DNA from: Ceratorhiza oryzae-sativae | Lineage: Eukaryota; Basidiomycota; Agaricomycetes; Cantharellales; Ceratobasidiaceae | Assembly: GCA_030998015.1 (NCBI GenBank) | Contig: JARWMV010000251.1 | Coordinates: forward strand, 372,001 to 436,000 | Direction of reading: 5' to 3' | DNA length: 64,000 bases | Shown: positions 59,469 through 64,000 of the stretch, in pieces | Layout of the letters: every line of letters starts with the position of its first letter | Position numbering within the stretch: position 1 is the stretch's first letter | Position numbers and translations under genes: made by a program | Notes under the pieces: model-generated | Database searches by the model: none | Told to the model about the DNA's origin: nothing | The model's input: the letters and a program-made list of their open reading frames with translations, nothing else

Positions 59469-61335
59469 ATGCCTGTGATTTTTGATACTGTTGATCGTTT
59501 GCTTTTTCAAATCGTACCCAGGACATCCGATGAATTGCAATTTTATTTCGATATGTTACTGTTCCAAATCGGTTTGTGAAAAGGATCGTCTGGCCAGCCT
59601 GTGGCGGTAACTCATACGTATTCAAACGATAGGAACGCCTCCTTCCCATCACGCATCCGTGGCCCGAACCCTATGCGTCACACTTGTTTTGCGTGTTGTG
59701 TGGGTCCACCCATGCCACTTTGTGTTGTCGTGGGCAACGCGGCGCCTCACTGGGACCCGGAGCTGTCCGTTTCGCATCCGCACTCGCGACAACTCGTCCG
59801 TTATACAAGCTCCCACATCATTACAAGAATGCCCCAGTTCCTGTTAGCCGCTCTCCGTTCTTATGTCCGTCGACTGATATCGCTAAATCTTATATCTTAC
59901 TCAGTCGACGCAGCGATCGAATCGGACCCGATTAAAGGGTCAAGCAACACAGGCAAGCGATACCATCGTGCCGGGTGGATGGACTGAATGAAATATTCGT
60001 GGGTGTAGGTTCACCCAAGCAGGCTTCCACCCCAGCACGAATTCTTAAAACCTCGACCCGCCCCGTTCAAGTGGATGTTCGCAATGATACTAGCGCGCAA
60101 GGCTCTTTGTCCCATTCTCAACCTCATCATCCGGCCTGCGTGAAGCACGATGGCAAATTGATCCGAGGAAGTCTCAAATTGACTGTGCAAAACGCAACAT
60201 CACCAACCCTTCCAGTCGACCGAACTTACCTACCTGGGGTTACCTCCTCGGATGACCCGGCTTCCCTCCAGCGCTCCCTGGAGCAAGGGTCGGGCGATAT
60301 TTTGAGAGAAGCCTTTGACCCGAGCTATATATCCTCACTTGGCATCCTTGTTATTGCCAGAAGCGATGATGGGGGGTTTCGTCCCCTCAAAGGCCCCCAA
60401 CTTGATCTGGAGTATATCACCCAGGAATTGGAGGGCCTTCCGAACGTTGTCGTGCTTTCAATCTCGGACCGGGCCGCAACTATGGAAGGGGTCCAAGGAG
60501 CTACCGAAAGTCTCTGGATGCAGGCTCAAGAAGGTTCTCATTTATTCCTCTTCCACACGGGCCACGGCGGCGAGAAGGGAATGATGCTTGAAAACAAAGA
60601 GATCGATGAGCAACAGGTTCAAACGTTGCTACGCGATCTCTACAAGAAATGCCCCAAGAAGTTGTGGGTAACAATTGTTTTCGACATCTGCCGGGACAGT
60701 CAATTGAAGGACGCCCAGAAAATGGATCGCCATATTTCGCTTATCTGGTCATGCTCTTTGGGTCAACGGGCTGGGAGTCTTGAGTTCAAGTCCCGCGCTC
60801 CTGGGTCTTTCTTACTCAACGCGCTTTTTATGGCATATCAGGATATATGCGATAACAAGCCTGGCTCGCCAGACAGCCACCTGAGGAAGAGGCTCAAACA
60901 GCTTGCTCTGTACAACAGCTACCGCGACCACCTCGAGACCGAGGTCAAATGCGGTATTTGCGTTCGAGATGAGATAACCTGCGCAAACGCATTTGTGCTA
61001 CGGGCAAAGTTCCGGCAGGACATTGACCAATCCCAGGGTCTTGTACGTATTTTTATATCGCCTTGATCATTAGCCTAATGGCTAGGCAGGGCGACCTTAA
61101 AGGGTTGTTCGATTTTTTACTACGGGTGGGATACCGCGGGAGACTACCAGACGGAGTCGTCGAGTTTTTCTTAAAGCTCGAGCTGTTTGAAGGGAGGAGC
61201 TTGGCATCCAATGGTTTGTTGAATTCACCCGCGAGGAGCGTATTCCAGAAAGGTGGTACTCAGCTACTTGAGCCCCTGCTGAGCTCAAGGGACATTCAAG
61301 CGTCGCAAGGGTGGTCGATTTGGTCATGTATATAG
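59469..61335 (+). CDS. Caspase-fold protein 3
   Basis: The 5' exon starts at the ATG at 59469 (MPVIFDTVDRLLFQ, then DELQFYFDMLLFQIGL), parallel to gene 2. The main exon covers 59975-61039 and the last exon is 61090-61335 (GDLKGLFDFLLRVGYRGRLP). Core: LGILVIARSDDGG, then HLFLFHTGHGGEKGMML with the candidate His, and KLWVTIVFDICRDS with the candidate Cys, followed by ISLIWSCSLGQRAGSLEF, a segment shared almost word for word with gene 2. A Cys pair (CGICVRDEITC) precedes the C-terminal helical domain. Intact in its core. The exons between 59575 and 59975 are not resolved. It forms a family of three with the genes at 45.7 and 56.0 kb. Confidence 0.72.
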
Positions 61336-61891
61336 TAAGTGGTCGCACCTATATCCATGTCACAAAGATTGATCATATGTCTGTGGGATGCTCATCCTCC
61401 GAACATTCGCCTTCAGTCCCATTCCTAGCGAAACATGTCCGGGAAACAGGCCTGAAAGGAGGCGCTCAGCTCAGTACATTGTGAGCTGAGTGGACTTGGA
61501 TGTGAATGCATTTGAGAGCTGCTCTAACTTGCTCTTCTTTTTGCATAGGATCAAGCGCGGCTTCCAGAAGATCATAGCCCAACGCAAGTTTCTCTTCCTC
61601 TGCAAGCAAAAGAATCATCCGAGATTCGTGGGGCCAACGCGTTGGTGGCTGCAGTTGCACATTCTGGTCAGACTGCCTGATTGATTGATGCGAGGGCCTT
61701 GTATCTTGATTACAGTGTGCCATTGTTCACTCGATCGGGGATCCTTTTATACTTACTTGACAGGTGATGCAACCCGAAAGATGCGCGTGGAAGAATCCAT
61801 TGATTTAGATGCTGTAATACTTATGTGCAATCCTGAGTGAGCCAAAATCAGGATAAGGATGTTTCCTCAAGATGTTTGACGAGAACCGCTT
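61336..61891. other. Intergenic with one unassigned minus frame
   Basis: The minus frame 61466-61723 contains a helical, Glu-rich stretch (EEEKLALGYDLLEAALDP) that could be a small real exon, but no start, splice partner or family supports it. Confidence 0.35.
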
Positions 61892-62135
61892 GTTGAAAGT
61901 GTGCGTAGTAGAGTAAATAGATATGATATATGGGTACAGTATAAGCGTATGTACATAGGCGTATATATACTATGTAGCGTCCGTATAGCTATACTACTGT
62001 AGATACATTACGAGGCAATACATCAAGTACGGACTGCTAAGCGGTACATGATCGGAGCGGCGCGTAAGCGCCATTATCCCAGCCACATCATGGCAAGGTA
62101 TCAACCAGCGAGTCTTATCGTATGTACGAACAACA
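61892..62135 (-). repeat. 3' LTR of decayed Copia element
   Basis: 244 bp with TGTTG/CAACA ends, directly preceded (in element orientation) by the purine-rich tract tttgagggggag. Not related to the 262-bp LTRs of the nested element. Confidence 0.75.
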
Positions 62136-62142
62136 CTCCCCC

Positions 62143-62581
62143 TCAAACGTAAGACGAGCTCATTAGAACAGAAAATAAATGTGAAAAATCCGGAGCAGGT
62201 AAGGGCTTAGTAAAGCTGTCTGTGAGGTTGTCAACTCCGGCAACATGAGGGGTCGCAACTTTGCCATTCTTGATGTGTTTGCGAATAAAATGGTGTCGAA
62301 TATCAATATGTTTCGATTGACCATGAAACTGTGAGTCTTGTGATAGTGCAATGGCTGAATGTGAGTCGGTGAGTACTGGTGTAGCGTATATGCACTTGAA
62401 TCCAAGTTCAGCAAGGAAAGAGCACAACCACAGTGCATGTCATATACCATAGGACATAGCCATATACTTGGCTTCCATGGATGAAAGTGATACAGTTGCT
62501 TGTTTCTTTGAACTTCATGCAATTGGTCCCAACACAAGTAGAAAGACCATGCCAGAAATGGATTGGCAGTCAAGTATGTTG
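62143..62581 (-). pseudogene. Copia RNase H C-terminus fragment
   Basis: The frame ending at 62143 reads KHIDIRHHFIRKHIKNG and VDNLTDSFTKPLPAPDFSH, the standard C-terminus of Copia pol. Upstream the frame shifts and has stops. The same pol continues beyond the inserted element at 62767-63240 with GYVDANWG and TLMYAALGTQPNLTYPV-like text, both broken. Confidence 0.75.
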
Positions 62582-62766
62582 CTCTGCAAAAACCGATAGT
62601 GTAATAAAACAAGAGGAAAGATCAGGGTGTAATGATGGATGATGATTCCTCCTGACACTGTGACACTGGTGTCATTTGGCCTCATGACACCATGATCTTT
62701 CCCCCTGTTTTATTGCACCTCATGACACTGATTTATGCTTCATTATGCCCTGTGGTTTTTGCAGAG
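62582..62766. mobile_element. MITE-like foldback inserted in Copia remnant
   Basis: 13-bp perfect inverted ends CTCTGCAAAAACC / GGTTTTTGCAGAG (62582-62594 and 62754-62766) bound 185 bp without coding capacity. The interior has further palindromes around gtgacactggtgtcat and near-matching aataaaac / gttttatt blocks. It interrupts the Copia RNase H reading. Confidence 0.65.
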
Positions 62767-63284
62767 TGAGTCCCCAGTTGGCATCAACATAGCCAACTTC
62801 TACTAGTTTGGTGCCATCAGCCAGACCATTGTAAGTAATTGATCAGTTGGTTGTTCCAGCAGTGTATCATAGTATGTGCTTCAGTGCTGTTACATGTGCA
62901 GGACTACAGCAAGTCAAAAACTGTGCAAGATGCTGCACAGGATAAGTAAGATTGGGCTGTGTACCCAAGGCTGCATACATGAGTGTGCCTATCATAGTTG
63001 AGTATGGGTAGTCTGGTGGAGTGCCAATATATCAGTCTAGTACAGTGGTATGAGACATAGGAGTATCAGAGGGGTTACAACCCTCCATACCAGTGTGTTT
63101 GATAACAGATTTAATGTATGCATCTTGTGACAGTGTAATAGTATGCTTGGATCAATCTTGAGTGATTCAGAATCCAACAAAGTGATTGAGTTCTCCTAAG
63201 TTGTGTGTCATCAGCAACAAGTCAAGTGATGGTGTGGGCACCTGAGATCACACATCAGCAAAAATGAAATTTCCTTTAAAGGCC

Positions 63285-63440
63285 CTCAAAGATGTTTGAA
63301 GACCTTAAAGACACTAAAGACACCAAATACGTATACCCCCTTTTAAAGCTCTTTCAAAACATGGCCTGTCTTGAGATGTCTTTGAGCATCTTTGAACGTC
63401 TTGAGGTGCCTTTAAGCATCTTTGAGTGTCTTGAAAACCA
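63285..63440. repeat. Degenerate copies of the AAAGACAC unit, both orientations
   Basis: Forward copies (ttaaagacactaaagacacc) at 63303-63325 are followed by reverse-orientation copies (ctttgagcatctttgaacgtctt, gtgtctt) at 63378-63440. It is an inverted, diverged version of the array at the window end. Confidence 0.6.
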
Positions 63441-63927
63441 ACTGGGATCCCTCAAGTCAGTATACTTAATCTTGGAATGCTTTGCAATACCTTGCAAGCA
63501 AACAATAACAGCTTGAAACCAATTTCAAACAACCCTGGGCTTGACTTATGTAATCATGCTGACTTGCTGACACAACAAGTCTCAGCTTTTAGTTGTGATG
63601 TAGCACATGCATGAGAAGGGCACACTACTCATCACTCAGGGGTATTTTATAGCATATAGTGGCTTTGGTAACAAGGGGACACAAAATGGATGGTTGGATG
63701 AGGAGATTGATCATTCTGATGACAGATTTGGGGTATACTTACCTTATTTGGCAAATTTGAAATTTCCCCAAAAAGGAAAGTTGTAGCCACAAAAATTACA
63801 AAAATCATTAATTTTTTGGATTTCCATATATGGTAAATTTGAAATTGGCCAAAAGAGGAGTAATCACAACCTGTTATAGATAGTCAGGATATTGTGGTCC
63901 ATTCACCTGAAGACACTTGACCTCTGT

Positions 63928-64000
63928 AAAGACACTCAAAGACACTCAAAGACACTCAAAGATGCTCAAAGACACCTAAAGACATTCAAAGACACTCAAA
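63928..64000. repeat. 10-bp tandem repeat array, continuing past the window
   Basis: At least seven copies of aaagacactc with single-base variants (gatgctc, gacacct, gacattc). The edge cuts the array. It is the cleanest period-10 signal in the window. Confidence 0.85.

Larger units (their letters stand above)
61892..63240 (-). mobile_element. 5'-truncated, decayed Copia element
   Basis: On the minus strand, degraded pol sequence (63240 to 62143) leads into a purine-rich primer tract and an LTR (61892-62135). RNase H parts are readable on both sides of an inserted foldback element. The 5' half is missing or decayed beyond recognition. Confidence 0.75.

Noticed and set aside
61466..61723. 85-codon minus frame with a helical Glu-rich stretch
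   Set aside because: No start context, splice partner or recognised family. Chance open frame not excluded.
63928..64000. Regular short repeats that resemble a CRISPR array
   Set aside because: The period is 10 bp with no spacers, in a eukaryotic genome. It is a minisatellite.

Overview
This is nuclear DNA of a filamentous fungus, almost certainly an agaricomycete basidiomycete. Genes are packed head-to-head and tail-to-tail, and are cut by many 45-60 bp introns with GT-AG or GC-AG borders. The gene set includes a single-chain beta-alpha fatty acid synthase, a DNMT1-type cytosine methyltransferase, F-box/LRR proteins and caspase-fold proteins. The family mix resembles Rhizoctonia/Ceratobasidiaceae, but that placement is inference. 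I rebuilt exon borders by hand from splice motifs, reading phase and family conservation.

Region 1 (about 1.5-26.7 kb) is a housekeeping block. In order it holds an AIG2-like domain fused to a class V aminotransferase (-), a Dpb11/Rad4/TopBP1 BRCT checkpoint protein (-), a Ppn2-like phosphatase (-), a PITH protein (-) divergent from the Rag GTPase Gtr2 (+), a Cys-rich membrane protein (+), an M28 aminopeptidase with many frame breaks (+), eIF3j/Hcr1 (-), the DNA methyltransferase (+), Pwp1 (-) and a mitochondrial hydroxyacyl-thioester dehydratase, Htd2-like (+). Region 2 (26.8-44.8 kb) holds two paralogous F-box/LRR genes (-) and the 12.7 kb fused fatty acid synthase (-).

Region 3 (45.4-64 kb) is accessory. 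Three caspase-fold genes flank a mobile-element nest. A DDE transposon with 146-bp terminal inverted repeats and TA target duplications carries an intron-containing transposase. A Copia retrotransposon with identical-length 262-bp LTRs and a GTTGG target duplication sits just after the transposase's third catalytic motif. Farther right are a degraded second Copia copy with its LTR, a foldback element inserted in it, and a 10-bp tandem repeat that runs off the window.

Two signals cut across genes. First, single-base frame breaks, nearly all consistent with lost bases, occur in many conserved genes between 15 and 44 kb, including essential ones. This looks like uncorrected consensus error rather than gene decay. 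Second, the inactivating changes in the mobile elements are mostly C-to-T/G-to-A at CpG. That pattern fits methylation-driven decay in a genome whose own DNA methyltransferase lies in the same window.
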